Below are positions 1 to 8,171 of a DNA stretch of 64,000 nt, in pieces. The notes below the pieces were generated by a model. The model saw only the letters and a list, made by a program, of their open reading frames with translations, did not search any database and was not told where the DNA came from. The position numbers were made by a program, and so were the translations under genes. Position 1 is the first letter of the stretch. Every line of letters starts with the position of its first letter. Where the stretch lies: positions 248,001 through 312,000 of the forward strand of contig NZ_KE386949.1 of the NCBI RefSeq assembly GCF_000429765.1, written 5' to 3'. Source of the DNA: Gemmobacter nectariphilus DSM 15620. GTDB lineage: Bacteria > Pseudomonadota > Alphaproteobacteria > Rhodobacterales > Rhodobacteraceae.

Positions 1-1
1 A

Positions 2-181
2 GAGCGGTTCAAGGGCGCTGTCCTGTCGGCGGCCAAGGCCGCGCGCGAGGATGGCTTTGCCAGCACCACAGACCAGATCGTTGTCACCGCCGGCGTTCCC
101 TTCAACGTGCAGGGCACCACGAACATCCTGCGCGTCGCCCCGTGTGACGAACGATTGATCTTCCGCGCCGATCCTGAATAA
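2..181 (+). CDS. pyk: Pyruvate kinase, C-terminal end (5' truncated by window)
   Basis: Only the last 59 codons are present; the gene enters from the left edge in frame with position 2. The residues TTDQIVVTAGVPFNVQGTTN match the C-terminal domain of pyruvate kinase, where the conserved VVTAG(V/I)P and GTTN(I/L)(I/L) segments sit near the end of the protein. Pyruvate kinase converts phosphoenolpyruvate and ADP to pyruvate and ATP in glycolysis. It ends at TAA about 50 bases before a small membrane-protein gene on the same strand, which could be cotranscribed. The call is by motif only, since the catalytic barrel lies outside the window. Confidence 0.85.
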   Translation, partial: ERFKGAVLSAAKAAREDGFASTTDQIVVTAGVPFNVQGTTNILRVAPCDERLIFRADPE

Positions 182-232
182 TCCAGACGCGGCCGGGATT
201 TTCCCGGCCATGGTGACCCGGGGGGGGACCCG

Positions 233-457
233 ATGAACAGTGACCTGATGCTTGTGATCGGGCTGGTGATCGGGGTGCTGGCCATCCCGGCCCTGCTCAA
301 TGCCTGGACCGAAGGGCGCACGCCGCGCGCAGCCGCCATCATGGTGATGATCGCCATCGGTCTGGTCGTGGCCGCGGCCCGGCTACACCCGGGCGGCTAT
401 GCGCTGGCGGATGTGCCCGATGTCTTCTTTCGCGTGCTGGGGCGGCTGATCAACTAG
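233..457 (+). CDS. Small hydrophobic membrane protein, function unknown
   Basis: This 74-residue protein has two predicted membrane segments, roughly residues 5-23 and 33-50, separated by a short polar loop with basic residues (EGRTPR). I recognise no catalytic motif. A purine-rich run just before the ATG (GGGGGGGACCCG) can serve as a ribosome binding site. It sits between pyruvate kinase and the ribosomal protein genes rpmI-rplT, all on the plus strand, so it may be carried on a common transcript. I believe similar small proteins occur at this place in related genomes, but that is recollection and not shown here. Confidence 0.65.
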   Translation: MNSDLMLVIGLVIGVLAIPALLNAWTEGRTPRAAAIMVMIAIGLVVAAARLHPGGYALADVPDVFFRVLGRLIN

Positions 458-468
458 GGCTTTTCCGC

Positions 469-497
469 TTGCCACGCCCCGGCGGGCACAGTAAAGG
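469..497 (+). promoter_or_regulatory. Candidate sigma-70 promoter for rpmI-rplT
   Basis: TTGCCA at 469-474 is one base from the ideal -35 box. It is followed after 17 bases by TAAAGG at 492-497, a weak -10. The position suits a leader of about 70 bases before rpmI. The -10 match is poor, so this is a suggestion only. Confidence 0.3.
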
Positions 498-571
498 GGC
501 GGCTCATTCTGCGCGGCCGGCCGGTGTGGCATGCCGAGTCGCGTGTCGACCACTCGAACCAGGAGATGGAA

Positions 572-772
572 ATGCCCAAGATGAAGACGAAATCCGCTGC
601 GAAGAAGCGGTTTTCCTTTACCGCGACCGGCAAGGTCAAAGCGGGCCCCGCTGGCAAGCGCCACGGCATGATCAAGCGCTCGACGAAATTCATCCGCGAC
701 GTGACCGGGACGATGATCCTGTCCGATGCGGACGCGAAGATCGTCAAGAAATACATGCCGTACAACCGCTAA
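572..772 (+). CDS. rpmI: 50S ribosomal protein L35
   Basis: The 66-residue basic protein begins [14 protein letters not shown], the diagnostic N-terminus of bacterial L35, and ends KKYMPYNR. L35 is a late-assembling protein of the large ribosomal subunit. An upstream in-frame ATG at 566 would add two residues (ME), but AGGAG at 561-565 is well spaced for the ATG at 572, and the family starts with MPKMKT. The gene lies 12 bases before rplT, the usual pairing. infC, which often precedes rpmI in other bacteria, is not here; the upstream neighbour is a small membrane-protein gene. Confidence 0.97.
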   Translation: MPKMKTKSAAKKRFSFTATGKVKAGPAGKRHGMIKRSTKFIRDVTGTMILSDADAKIVKKYMPYNR

Positions 773-784
773 GGAGAGCCAGAC

Positions 785-1144
785 ATGTCCCGCGTCAAGT
801 CCGGCAAGGTCACTCACGCCGCCCACAAGAAGGTTCTGAAGAAAGCGAAAGGCTATTACTCGGCCCGTTCGCGCAACTTCCGCACCGCCACCCAGGCCGT
901 CGACAAGGCCAACCAGTATGCCACCCGCGACCGCAAGGCCCGCAAGCGCAGCTTCCGCTCGCTGTGGATCCAGCGGATCAACGCTGCCGTGCGTCTGGTG
1001 GATGCCGAAATGACCTATTCGAAGTTCATCAACCTGCTGGCCAAGGCCGGCATCTCGGTTGACCGCAAGGTTCTGGCCGATCTGGCCGTGGCCGAGCCCG
1101 AAGCCTTTGCCGCCATCGTCGGCCAGGCCAAGGCTGCCGCCTGA
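785..1144 (+). CDS. rplT: 50S ribosomal protein L20
   Basis: The 119-residue basic protein carries the family pattern, with MSRVKSGKV at the start and the central [16 protein letters not shown] segment. L20 binds 23S rRNA early in large-subunit assembly and in several bacteria also represses its own operon by binding the mRNA leader. AAGGAG lies just upstream of the ATG. rpmI precedes it by 12 bases, and a strong terminator follows 22 bases after the stop, so the transcript ends here. pheS, which follows rplT in many genomes, is absent. Confidence 0.97.
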   Translation: MSRVKSGKVTHAAHKKVLKKAKGYYSARSRNFRTATQAVDKANQYATRDRKARKRSFRSLWIQRINAAVRLVDAEMTYSKFINLLAKAGISVDRKVLADLAVAEPEAFAAIVGQAKAAA

Positions 1145-1166
1145 GCCATCCGGCACAGGAAATGAC

Positions 1167-1199
1167 AACGCCCGCGCGGGGGAACCTGCGCGGGCGTTT
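1167..1199 (+). terminator. Rho-independent terminator of rpmI-rplT
   Basis: A perfect 11-bp stem, AACGCCCGCGC at 1167-1177 and its complement at 1188-1198, encloses a 10-base loop and runs into TTTC. It lies 22 bases after the rplT stop codon. Confidence 0.85.
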
Positions 1200-1302
1200 C
1201 CATTCGGGAAACCCGCTTTCCCCCGTGCAAGGGCACGAGAGCATTGCGCCGAATCCCCTGACGCGCGACACAGGATCGGGTGTGTGGAACATGGGGGCCC
1301 CG

Positions 1303-1626
1303 ATGAAGCAGATCATCACGATTGCCGCAGCCGCGCTGCTGGCCGCCGGAAGCGCGCAGGCCGATGGCTGGAAGCATGACCGTCACCGCACCGGCAATGT
1401 CATCCATGCGGAATGTTCGGTCGAGGTGTTTGCCTCGGTCAATTCGCTGGACCGGCCGAGCGAGCGGTTCGTCGAGGAAATCCGCGCTGCGATCGGCCCT
1501 CGGGCAACGCGCTCCGAAGCCTATGTGCTGGGCGAGGCCTATTGCCGGCATCCGCAGCGGCTCAAGCAGCACGGCGTGGCCGAGCGCGCGCTGGAGCGCG
1601 ACATCGTCGACATGCAGCGCCGCTGA
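1303..1626 (+). CDS. Small secreted protein of unknown function
   Basis: The product is 107 residues with a clear Sec signal peptide: a basic start MKQ, a hydrophobic run of Ile and Ala, and a likely cleavage after AQA near residue 20. The mature part contains two cysteines (ECSVEVF and AYCRHP) that could form a disulfide. I do not recognise a family. I chose the ATG at 1303 because it places the signal peptide at the N-terminus; an in-frame ATG at 1291 would add four residues. The gene follows the rplT terminator and is probably transcribed separately. A copy of the recurrent 3'-end element follows its stop. Confidence 0.6.
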   Translation: MKQIITIAAAALLAAGSAQADGWKHDRHRTGNVIHAECSVEVFASVNSLDRPSERFVEEIRAAIGPRATRSEAYVLGEAYCRHPQRLKQHGVAERALERDIVDMQRR

Positions 1627-1640
1627 TCCCGGCCGGAAAA

Positions 1641-1710
1641 GGGGGGGCCAGCCCCCCTCTGCGCGCAAGCGCGCATTCACCCCCCGGGATATTTGGATCA
1701 AGGCGAAACA
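1641..1710 (+). repeat. Recurrent 3'-end element, copy 1
   Basis: A run of seven G and a run of six C (1641-1657) form a hairpin. It is followed by a second dyad, TGCGCGC-AA-GCGCGCA at 1660-1675, and then by the core CCCCCCGGGATATTTGGATC. It lies 15 bases after the upstream stop codon, in the same orientation as that gene. Seven further copies occur in this window. The element overlaps the 3' end of the convergent LysE-type gene. Confidence 0.7.
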
Positions 1711-2315
1711 GGCAGAACCGACAGCGCCAGCACCGCGCCATAGGCAACAAAGGCGGCGCCGGTCAGCCGGCGGAACCAGGCGTTCGCCACCGTCGCCAAT
1801 GCCGAACGTCCCATGCGGGCGCCAAGCGCTGTCCAGCCGCAATAGCTGAGCGCGGTCAGCGTCAGCGCGCTGGGATAGATCGCCGCCATCTGCGGCCAGA
1901 TCGCCTGGCCCGGCTCGACGAACTGGGTAAAGGCCGCAAGATAGCCCATCAGGCTTTTCGCATTCAGCGTGGCGATCAGGAAGGCGCGCAGATAGATCGC
2001 CCGGCTGGGCACCGAAGGTTCCAGCGGGCGCCCGGCACGCAGGATATTCCTGAGGCCAAGCCAGACCAGAACCGCCGCACCCGCGAGTTTAAGCGCGTCG
2101 ATCGCCGCAGGGGCGGCCGCCAGCGCCGCCGTCACACCGGCCGCCGCCAATGTCAGGAACAGTGCTGCCTGTGTCAGGATGGCCGCAACACCCCAAAGCG
2201 CGCGGCGAAAGCCGAAGGCCATGCCATTGGCGACGCAATTGACCGCATTCGGCCCTGGCGAGGTGACGAACACCGCCCAGAACGCAACGAAGGCCAGCCA
2301 GCCTTGCAGGCTCAC
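1698..2315 (-). CDS. LysE/RhtB family amino-acid exporter
   Basis: This 205-residue integral membrane protein fits the LysE/RhtB fold, with about six hydrophobic segments. The N-terminal SPGPNAVNCVANG matches the family signature SPGPN, and ATLNAKSLMGYLAAF matches the NPK-like region, with NAK here. Members export amino acids or derivatives such as lysine, homoserine or threonine from the cytoplasm; the substrate cannot be told from sequence. The start overlaps the stop of the upstream reductase gene by four bases (ATGA), which indicates translational coupling. It is the last gene of a three-gene minus-strand operon. Confidence 0.88.
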   Translation of the reverse strand: MSLQGWLAFVAFWAVFVTSPGPNAVNCVANGMAFGFRRALWGVAAILTQAALFLTLAAAGVTAALAAAPAAIDALKLAGAAVLVWLGLRNILRAGRPLEPSVPSRAIYLRAFLIATLNAKSLMGYLAAFTQFVEPGQAIWPQMAAIYPSALTLTALSYCGWTALGARMGRSALATVANAWFRRLTGAAFVAYGAVLALSVLPVSP

Positions 2316-2788
2316 AGCGGATTGGCGCAGTCGCGGAAGGTTTCGGCCAGAATGGCGGTCAGCGCCTGAACGTCATCGTCGGTAAAGGCGGCGGGCGTGT
2401 TGCTGTCGAGATCCAGCACCGCCAGCAGCGCCCCCTGCCCGTTCCAGACCGGCAACACCAGTTCCGAGCGGGTCGAGGACGCACAGGCGATGTGATCGGG
2501 GAAGGCATCGACATCGGGCACCAGCTGCACCTGTCCGCTGCGCGCCGCCGCCCCGCAAACCCCGCGCGAAAACGGGATCACTAGGCAGCCATGGCCGCCT
2601 TGATAGGGGCCGATCTTCAGCAGATCGGGCGCCACGACGCGGTAGAACCCTGTCCAGTCGGACAGGGCATGGGCGTGATGCAGCTCGCACGCGACGGTCG
2701 CCATCAGCGCGACGGCATCGGTCTCGCCATGGGTCAGGGCGCGCAGGGCGCTGGCCAGCGCCGGATAGTCGCAGGACCGCTCAGCCAA
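2312..2788 (-). CDS. msrC: Free methionine-(R)-sulfoxide reductase (GAF-domain type)
   Basis: The 158-residue protein is a single GAF domain with the three cysteines of the fRMsr family: C68 in GGHGCLVIPF, C78 in SRGVCGAAA and C102 in HIACASSTRSE. Their 10- and 24-residue spacings match the arrangement I know from E. coli YebR/MsrC. The enzyme reduces free Met-R-sulfoxide in the cytoplasm through a disulfide relay recycled by thioredoxin; trxA and trxB are both in this window. Its 5' end overlaps ubiK by eight bases and its 3' end overlaps the exporter gene by four. Confidence 0.9.
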   Translation of the reverse strand: MAERSCDYPALASALRALTHGETDAVALMATVACELHHAHALSDWTGFYRVVAPDLLKIGPYQGGHGCLVIPFSRGVCGAAARSGQVQLVPDVDAFPDHIACASSTRSELVLPVWNGQGALLAVLDLDSNTPAAFTDDDVQALTAILAETFRDCANPL

Positions 2789-3026
2789 GTCTGGCCTCGA
2801 TCTCGGCCAGCTTCGCTTTCAGCGCCTCGTTTTCCTCGCGCGCCTTCTGGGCCATGGCGCGAACGGCGTCGAATTCCTCGCGCGTGACAAGGTCGCGTTC
2901 CGCCAGCCAGCGGTCGAGCAGCGATTTCATCGCGTTCTCGGCCTCGGTCCGGGCGCCTTGGGCCACGCCCATGGCATTGGTCGCCAGCCGCGACAGGTCA
3001 TCAAAAATCTTGGTGCGGGTCTGCAT
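2781..3026 (-). CDS. ubiK: UbiK-like accessory factor (BMFP/DUF526, YqiC family)
   Basis: This 81-residue acidic, highly helical protein begins MQTRTKIFDDLSRLATNAMG and ends in a coiled coil (EENEALKAKLAEIEARLG), the family layout of membrane-fusogenic BMFP proteins. In E. coli UbiK binds UbiJ and assists aerobic ubiquinone synthesis at the membrane. The ATG at 3024-3026 is preceded by GGAGGC and gives the family length; a longer frame would add a proline- and cysteine-containing tail unlike the family. It diverges from lgt and is the first gene of a minus-strand operon. Confidence 0.85.
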   Translation of the reverse strand: MQTRTKIFDDLSRLATNAMGVAQGARTEAENAMKSLLDRWLAERDLVTREEFDAVRAMAQKAREENEALKAKLAEIEARLG

Positions 3027-3138
3027 GGCAGCCTCCGTTGCGATCTTGTGACCATATGGCCTGCCCGGCCCGGCTTCGCAAGGTTGACAAGCGGCCAAGC
3101 CCCCCCGACAACCCCGCCTGACGGACCAGCGAGGCCCC

Positions 3139-3999
3139 ATGAGCTATATCCCCTTTCCCGACATCGCGCCCGAGATCTTCACGATCGGCTTTGGCGATTT
3201 CAGCTTTTCGCTGCGCTGGTATGCGCTGGCCTATATCGTCGGGCTGATCCTGGGCTGGCAGCTGGTGGTCGCGCTGATGAAGCGCCCGGCGCTGTGGGGG
3301 GGCACGGCCCCGGCGGCACCCGGCAAGGTCGAGGATCTGCTGACCTGGATCATCGTCGGCGTGATCCTGGGCGGGCGACTGGGGTTCGTGCTGTTCTACC
3401 AGCCGGGCTATTACCTGGCGAACCCGGCCGAGATCGTGAAGGTCTGGCAAGGCGGCATGTCGTTCCATGGCGGCTTTCTGGGGGTGGTCGTCGCCTCGTG
3501 GGTCTGGGCCGGGCGCAACGGGGTTGCCCGGCTGTCGCTGGCCGATGCGCTGGCGGTTGCGGCGCCGGCGGGCCTGTTGTTCGGGCGGATCGCCAATTTC
3601 ATCAACGCCGAGCTGTGGGGCCATCCGACCACGATGCCCTGGGGCGTGGCCTTTCCGGGCGCGGGGCAGGATTGCCCCGGTGTCATCGGCATCTGCGCCC
3701 GCCATCCCAGCCAGCTTTATGAGGCCGGGCTCGAGGGGCTGGTTCTGGGCACCATCCTGCTGGTCGGGGTCTGGCGGCTGGGCTGGCTGGCCCGGCCGGG
3801 CCGCACGCTGGGCGTGTTTCTGGCCGGCTATGGCGCGGCGCGGTTCTTTGTCGAATTCTTCCGCGAGGCGGACGCCCAGTTCGTCACCCCTGACAATCCG
3901 GGCGGCGCGATGGTTCTGGGGTTGCAGATGGGGCAGCTGCTGTCGCTGCCGATGATCCTGCTGGGGCTGTGGTTCATCTTGCGGGCGCGGCGGGCATGA
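3139..3999 (+). CDS. lgt: Prolipoprotein diacylglyceryl transferase
   Basis: This 286-residue polytopic inner-membrane enzyme transfers diacylglycerol from phosphatidylglycerol to the lipobox cysteine of prolipoproteins. The family signature [13 protein letters not shown] spans residues 149-161, the HGG motif is at 110-112 (SFHGGFLG), and the N-terminal RWYAL tyrosine is at 28. About seven hydrophobic segments are visible. Its stop overlaps the start of the next gene by four bases. Likely substrates in this window include the lytic transglycosylase (18046) and the L,D-transpeptidase (55019), which both carry lipoboxes. Confidence 0.97.
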   Translation: MSYIPFPDIAPEIFTIGFGDFSFSLRWYALAYIVGLILGWQLVVALMKRPALWGGTAPAAPGKVEDLLTWIIVGVILGGRLGFVLFYQPGYYLANPAEIVKVWQGGMSFHGGFLGVVVASWVWAGRNGVARLSLADALAVAAPAGLLFGRIANFINAELWGHPTTMPWGVAFPGAGQDCPGVIGICARHPSQLYEAGLEGLVLGTILLVGVWRLGWLARPGRTLGVFLAGYGAARFFVEFFREADAQFVTPDNPGGAMVLGLQMGQLLSLPMILLGLWFILRARRA

Positions 4000-5066
4000 C
4001 GGCGCTGGCCGATCTGCTGATCCGCCGGATCGGGGCAACCGGGCCGATCAGCCTGGCGGACTATATGGCCGAATGCCTGCTGCATCCCGAGCACGGCTAT
4101 TACACCCGGGCCGAGCCCTTTGGCGCGGCGGGCGATTTCATCACCGCGCCCGAGATCTCGCAGATGTTCGGCGAGCTGTTGGGCCTGTGGCTGGCGCAAG
4201 GCTGGCTGGATCAGGGCGCGCCTGCCCGCTTTGTGCTGGCCGAGCTTGGCCCTGGCCGCGGCACGCTGATGGCCGATGTGCTGCGGGCGACGCGCGGCGT
4301 TCCGGGGTTCCATGCCGCGGCCAGGGTCGTGCTGGTCGAGGCCTCGCCCCGCCTGCGGGCGATCCAGCGTGAACGGCTGGCGCCCTATCCCGTCAGCTGG
4401 GCAGACAGCGTGGATGCCTTGCCGGATGGCCCGCTTTTCCTTCTGGCCAACGAATTCTTTGACGCCCTGCCGGTGCGCCAGTTTGCCCGGGCAGGCACGG
4501 GCTGGGCGGAAACCATGGTCGCGGTGCAAGATGGCCGCCTGGTGCTGGCCCGCGCCGCCCCTGCCCCGCTGGCCACGCTGGCCCCCCGGCTGGCCGATAC
4601 GCAAGATGGCGATGTGGTCGAGATCTGCCCCGCCGCCCCTGGCATGATGCAAACCATCGCCGCCCGGATCGCCGCCCGGGGTGGCGCGGCGCTGGTGGTG
4701 GATTACGGCGGCTGGCACAGCCTTGGCGATACGGTGCAGGCCCTGCAGGGCCACGCCTATGCCGGGCTGCTGGAGGCGCCCGGCCAGGCCGACCTGACCG
4801 CCCATGTGGATTTCGAGCCGCTGGCCCATGCCGCGCGCGCCGCCGGCGTCGTGGCCCATGGCCCGATCGGCCAGGGTGCCCTGCTGGACCGCCTTGGCAT
4901 AGGCGCGCGTGCGGCACGGCTGGCGCAATCGCTGACCGGGCCGGCGCTGGACGACCACATCACGGCCACGCGCCGCTTGACCCACCCCGATGAAATGGGA
5001 ACCTTGTTCAAGGCGCTGGCGATCCTGCCGGCCCTTGCACCCTTGCCTGCCGGATTTGCATCGTGA
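3996..5066 (+). CDS. MidA/NDUFAF7-family SAM-dependent methyltransferase (DUF185)
   Basis: The 356-residue protein matches the MidA/NDUFAF7 family, with [20 protein letters not shown] and [18 protein letters not shown] near the N-terminus and the SAM-binding motif [17 protein letters not shown]. In mitochondria NDUFAF7 dimethylates an arginine of the complex I subunit NDUFS2; the bacterial role is less certain. The ATG at 3996 overlaps the lgt stop (ATGA), which supports this start over an in-frame ATG 27 bases upstream. The 3' end overlaps pgeF by four bases, so the three genes form a coupled operon. Confidence 0.88.
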   Translation: MTALADLLIRRIGATGPISLADYMAECLLHPEHGYYTRAEPFGAAGDFITAPEISQMFGELLGLWLAQGWLDQGAPARFVLAELGPGRGTLMADVLRATRGVPGFHAAARVVLVEASPRLRAIQRERLAPYPVSWADSVDALPDGPLFLLANEFFDALPVRQFARAGTGWAETMVAVQDGRLVLARAAPAPLATLAPRLADTQDGDVVEICPAAPGMMQTIAARIAARGGAALVVDYGGWHSLGDTVQALQGHAYAGLLEAPGQADLTAHVDFEPLAHAARAAGVVAHGPIGQGALLDRLGIGARAARLAQSLTGPALDDHITATRRLTHPDEMGTLFKALAILPALAPLPAGFAS

Positions 5067-5830
5067 CCGCCACTGCCACGCTCGAAATTCTGACCGCCCG
5101 CGCCCTGCATCCGGTTCGCCACGGGTTCTTCACCCGCAAGGGCGGCGCTTCCTCGGGGATATTCGAGGGGCTCAATTGCGGCCCCGGGTCCAGCGACATG
5201 GCCGAGATGGTGGCGATCAACCGCGCCCGCGTGGCCGAGGCGATGGACGCCGCGCCCGAGGCTCTGGTCACGCTCAACCAGGTGCATTCCGCCGATGTCG
5301 CCATTCTGGACGCCGCCCCCGACGGGCGACCGCGCGCCGATGCGATGGTCACGGCGACCCCGGGCCTTGTGCTGGGCATTCTGACCGCCGATTGCCAGCC
5401 CGTGCTGTTCGCCGACCCGCAGGCCGGGGTGATCGGCGCCGCCCATGCCGGCTGGCGCGGCACGCTGGATGGCGTGCTGGAAGCCACGCTGGATGCCATG
5501 GAATCGCTCGGCGCCCGGCGCGAGGCGATTCGCGCCGTCATCGGGCCGACGATCAGCCAGGCCGCCTATGAGGTCGGGCAGGAATTCCTGGATCGTTTTC
5601 TGGCCGAGGATCCCGCGCTCTCACGGTACTTCATCAACGGCCAGGGCGGGCGCTACATGTTCGACCTGCCGTCCTATGGCCTTTTCCGTCTGCGCGAGGC
5701 CGGCGTGGGTCAGGCCGAATGGATCGGCCGCTGCACCTATCAGGACGAAAGCCGATTCTATTCCTATCGCCGCACGACCCACCGGGGCGAGGCGGATTAT
5801 GGCCGGCTGATCTCGACGATTCGGCTCTGA
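5063..5830 (+). CDS. pgeF: Multicopper polyphenol oxidase-like protein, YfiH/PgeF (LACC1) family
   Basis: The 255-residue protein has the metal-site residues of the YfiH/LACC1 family: H75 in LNQVHSADV, C111 in LTADCQPVLF and H128 in GAAHAGWRGT. Family members act on purine nucleosides as phosphorylase/deaminase, and E. coli YfiH (PgeF) corrects peptidoglycan precursors that have picked up serine; the older laccase label is less secure. Translation starts at GTG 5063, which overlaps the upstream stop as GTGA. It ends the lgt-midA-pgeF operon. Confidence 0.9.
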   Translation: MTATATLEILTARALHPVRHGFFTRKGGASSGIFEGLNCGPGSSDMAEMVAINRARVAEAMDAAPEALVTLNQVHSADVAILDAAPDGRPRADAMVTATPGLVLGILTADCQPVLFADPQAGVIGAAHAGWRGTLDGVLEATLDAMESLGARREAIRAVIGPTISQAAYEVGQEFLDRFLAEDPALSRYFINGQGGRYMFDLPSYGLFRLREAGVGQAEWIGRCTYQDESRFYSYRRTTHRGEADYGRLISTIRL

Positions 5831-6040
5831 CTGCGGCCGACTCCGCCGCATTCTTGCCACATTCCGGGCGCCAGACCGGCTGCCCCGCGGCGATTGTCCG
5901 AAAAATCACAACAAATGCTGCACAGCCGCGCCTTGGAATATCCACGGCACAAGCCAAAAGTCTGCCGCATTCCTGGCGATACTGTCTCCAATGCGGGAAC
6001 GATCCCGCGGATCAGGAAACAGGGCAGCAAGAGGTCCACC

Positions 6041-6223
6041 ATGAAAACCGAACGCCGCTGGCTCAAATCCGTCATCTCCGCCGCCGCCGAACCGATGCCG
6101 GCCCTGCCATGGGAACGCGCGGCTCGGGCGCAACCCACGCGGCAGGCCCCGACCACGCTGCTGCACCTGCGCCAACCTCCGGTTCCCGCCTCGCGGCCGA
6201 CCGCCGCAATGGCCGCCCGCTAG
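6041..6223 (+). CDS. Small basic protein starting MKTERRW, unknown function
   Basis: A 60-residue open frame begins MKTERRWLKSVISAAAEPMP and includes ALPWERAARAQP. It is preceded by AAGAGG eight bases before the ATG. The start is rich in Arg and Lys, the tail is rich in Pro and Ala, and there is no signal peptide or membrane segment. I believe short proteins with this start occur in Rhodobacteraceae, but I cannot verify it here. An upstream in-frame ATG at 5894 would add a tail of low plausibility. It stands alone between pgeF and the Lrp-type regulator. Confidence 0.55.
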   Translation: MKTERRWLKSVISAAAEPMPALPWERAARAQPTRQAPTTLLHLRQPPVPASRPTAAMAAR

Positions 6224-6510
6224 GCCGCCCAGCCAGGGCGACCACCGAAATCCGACAATTGCGTGCGGAGATCTCGAATTAACTTTGACAGGGCGCCCGT
6301 TTTCAGCCACATTCACCCTGTCCCTGATCGGGTGCCGCTGCGGCCCTTGCGGCCCGCCACCCTGAACAGGCAGCTCGGAAACGGCGGCCTTGCCTTGCGT
6401 CCTCTGACCCGCAGGCAGGGCCGCTGCCGTTTCAGGGCCCAGCCTGCCACAGCCCTGCACCGCCACGATCCCCAAAGGCAGCCCAGGGTCCGTCCGCCCT
6501 ATCTTTCGAC
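6224..6510. other. Intergenic stretch with no recognised feature
   Basis: Apart from the repeat copy that follows it, this gap between the small MKTERRW gene and the 3' end of the Lrp-type gene contains only GC-rich sequence with short local dyads. I see no open frame with a plausible start site, no tRNA-like fold and no convincing promoter. Confidence 0.5.
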
Positions 6511-6536
6511 TTGAAGAAAATATCCCCGCCGGAGGC
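6511..6536 (-). repeat. Recurrent 3'-end element, copy 2 (core only)
   Basis: Read on the minus strand the core is CCTCCGGCGGGGATATTTTC, followed by TTCAA. It lies about 30 bases after the stop of the Lrp-type gene in the sense orientation. A strong G/C-run hairpin is not evident in this copy. Confidence 0.6.
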
Positions 6537-6565
6537 ATCCGCCGCCAGCCGCCCCGCACGCGGCC

Positions 6566-7066
6566 TCAGGCCTGGCGCGCGATCCGGTCTTCCAGCACGT
6601 CGAACGGCACGCCCGGATCATCCTTGGCACAGCGGATCACCAGGCTTGTCTTGACGTTCGACACATGCGCCGCCTTCAGCAGATCGCCGGTCAGGAAGTT
6701 CTGGAACGTCGACAGATCGGGCGCCACGCATTTGAGGATAAAGTCGATCTCGCCGTTCAGCATGTGGCATTCGCGAACCAGCGGCCAGGCCCGGCAGCGC
6801 GCCTCGAATGCCGACAGATCGGACTCGGCCTGGCTGGACAGCCGCACCATGGCAAAGACCTCGACCTCGAATCCCAGCTCGCGCGCGTCGATATTGGCAT
6901 GATAGCCGCGGATATAGCCCTGCTCTTCCAGCGTGCGCACCCTGCGCAGACAGGGCGGCGCCGAAATGCCGACCCGCTTGGCCAGTTCCACGTTGGTCAT
7001 CCGCCCGTCCGCCTGCAACTCGGCCAGAATGTGCCGGTCGATCGGGTCGAGTTTCGCGCCTGCCAT
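6566..7066 (-). CDS. Lrp/AsnC-family transcriptional regulator
   Basis: The 166-residue protein has an N-terminal helix-turn-helix (LDPIDRHILAELQADGRMTN and the recognition part GISAPPCLRRVRTLEEQGYI) and a C-terminal RAM ligand-binding domain (residues about 70-150). This is the standard Lrp/AsnC layout. Such proteins form dimers to octamers and respond to amino acids. It diverges from trxB, and a 13-bp palindrome lies in the shared 166-base promoter region, 56 bases from its start. The ligand is unknown; control of trxB or of itself is inferred from position. Confidence 0.93.
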   Translation of the reverse strand: MAGAKLDPIDRHILAELQADGRMTNVELAKRVGISAPPCLRRVRTLEEQGYIRGYHANIDARELGFEVEVFAMVRLSSQAESDLSAFEARCRAWPLVRECHMLNGEIDFILKCVAPDLSTFQNFLTGDLLKAAHVSNVKTSLVIRCAKDDPGVPFDVLEDRIARQA

Positions 7067-7090
7067 CGTGTTGCCTCCAGAATTGCGCGG

Positions 7091-7119
7091 AACTTATGCG
7101 TTCGGCTGTCCGTGCGCAA
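7091..7119 (-). promoter_or_regulatory. Candidate promoter of the Lrp/AsnC gene
   Basis: On the minus strand TTGCGC (7119-7114) and TAAGTT (7096-7091) are 17 bases apart and would give a leader of about 18 bases before the ATG at 7066. Both boxes are imperfect. Confidence 0.3.
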
Positions 7120-7121
7120 TA

Positions 7122-7134
7122 TTGTTTCAAACAA
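7122..7134. promoter_or_regulatory. 13-bp palindrome between the Lrp/AsnC gene and trxB
   Basis: TTGTTT-C-AAACAA is a perfect inverted repeat with 6-bp arms. Its left arm could double as a weak -35 for trxB (TTGTTT, then TGATAC 18 bases later). It lies where an autoregulating Lrp-type protein would bind. Confidence 0.4.
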
Positions 7135-7232
7135 AAGACCGATATTGATACGAGCCACCCGCCGCGTCGCGCCTCTGGCGCCCGGCCGGGGCTCTGCCTA
7201 TATGGTCGTGACCAGCAAGGAAAGGGCACGCC

Positions 7233-8171
7233 ATGGCCGAGATGCGGCATACCAGGGTTCTGATCATCGGCTCCGGCCCGGCAGGCTATACCGCCGCCGT
7301 CTATGCCAGCCGTGCCATGCTGGAGCCGATCCTTGTCCAGGGCATGCAGCCGGGCGGTCAGCTGACCATCACCACCGATGTGGAAAACTGGCCCGGCGAC
7401 AAATCGGTCATGGGCCCCGACCTGATGGTCCGCATGGAAGAGCACGCCCGCGAGATGGGCGCCGAGATCGTGGTTGACGTGATCACCTCGCTCGACCTGT
7501 CGAAGCGCCCCTTCACGGCGCACAGCGACAGCGGCACGGTCTATACGGCCGACGCCGTGATCCTTGCAACGGGTGCCCAGGCGAAATGGCTGGGCATCCC
7601 GTCCGAAGAAAAGTTCAAGGGCTTCGGCGTCTCGGCCTGTGCCACCTGCGATGGCTTCTTCTATCGCGGCCGCGAGGTTGTGGTGATCGGCGGCGGCAAC
7701 ACCGCCGTCGAAGAGGCGCTGTTCCTGACCAATTTCGCCACCAAGGTCACGGTGATCCACCGCCGCGACAGCTTCCGCGCCGAAAAGATCATGCAGGACC
7801 GGCTGTTCAAGAACCCCAAGGTCGAGGTTCTGTGGAACCACACCGTCGAGGAAATCCTGGGCACCGAGGCCCCCTTGGGCGTCACCGGCGTGCGCGCGCG
7901 CAACGTCCAGACCGGCGCGGAAACCGTAGTCCCCTGCGACGGGTTCTTCGTCGCCATCGGCCACGCGCCTGCCTCGGATCTGGTCAAGGACCAGCTGGAG
8001 CTGCACTCTGGCGGCTATGTGAAGGTGGAACCGGGCAGCACCCGCACCTCGATCCCCGGCGTCTTTGCCGCCGGCGATCTGACCGATCACACCTATCGCC
8101 AGGCCGTCACCTCGGCCGGCATGGGCTGCATGGCCGCGCTTGATGCCGAACGCTTCCTGGCCGGTCACTGA
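7233..8171 (+). CDS. trxB: Thioredoxin-disulfide reductase
   Basis: The 312-residue flavoprotein has an N-terminal FAD-binding motif ([10 protein letters not shown] at 13-22), the redox-active pair C136-A-T-C139, the NADPH-binding [10 protein letters not shown] and a C-terminal FAD motif [10 protein letters not shown]. It uses NADPH to keep thioredoxin reduced in the cytoplasm; trxA is at 47839. The length is normal for the low-molecular-weight bacterial enzyme. The divergent Lrp-type gene shares its promoter region. The 3' end overlaps the next gene by 29 bases if that gene starts at 8143. Confidence 0.97.
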   Translation: MAEMRHTRVLIIGSGPAGYTAAVYASRAMLEPILVQGMQPGGQLTITTDVENWPGDKSVMGPDLMVRMEEHAREMGAEIVVDVITSLDLSKRPFTAHSDSGTVYTADAVILATGAQAKWLGIPSEEKFKGFGVSACATCDGFFYRGREVVVIGGGNTAVEEALFLTNFATKVTVIHRRDSFRAEKIMQDRLFKNPKVEVLWNHTVEEILGTEAPLGVTGVRARNVQTGAETVVPCDGFFVAIGHAPASDLVKDQLELHSGGYVKVEPGSTRTSIPGVFAAGDLTDHTYRQAVTSAGMGCMAALDAERFLAGH

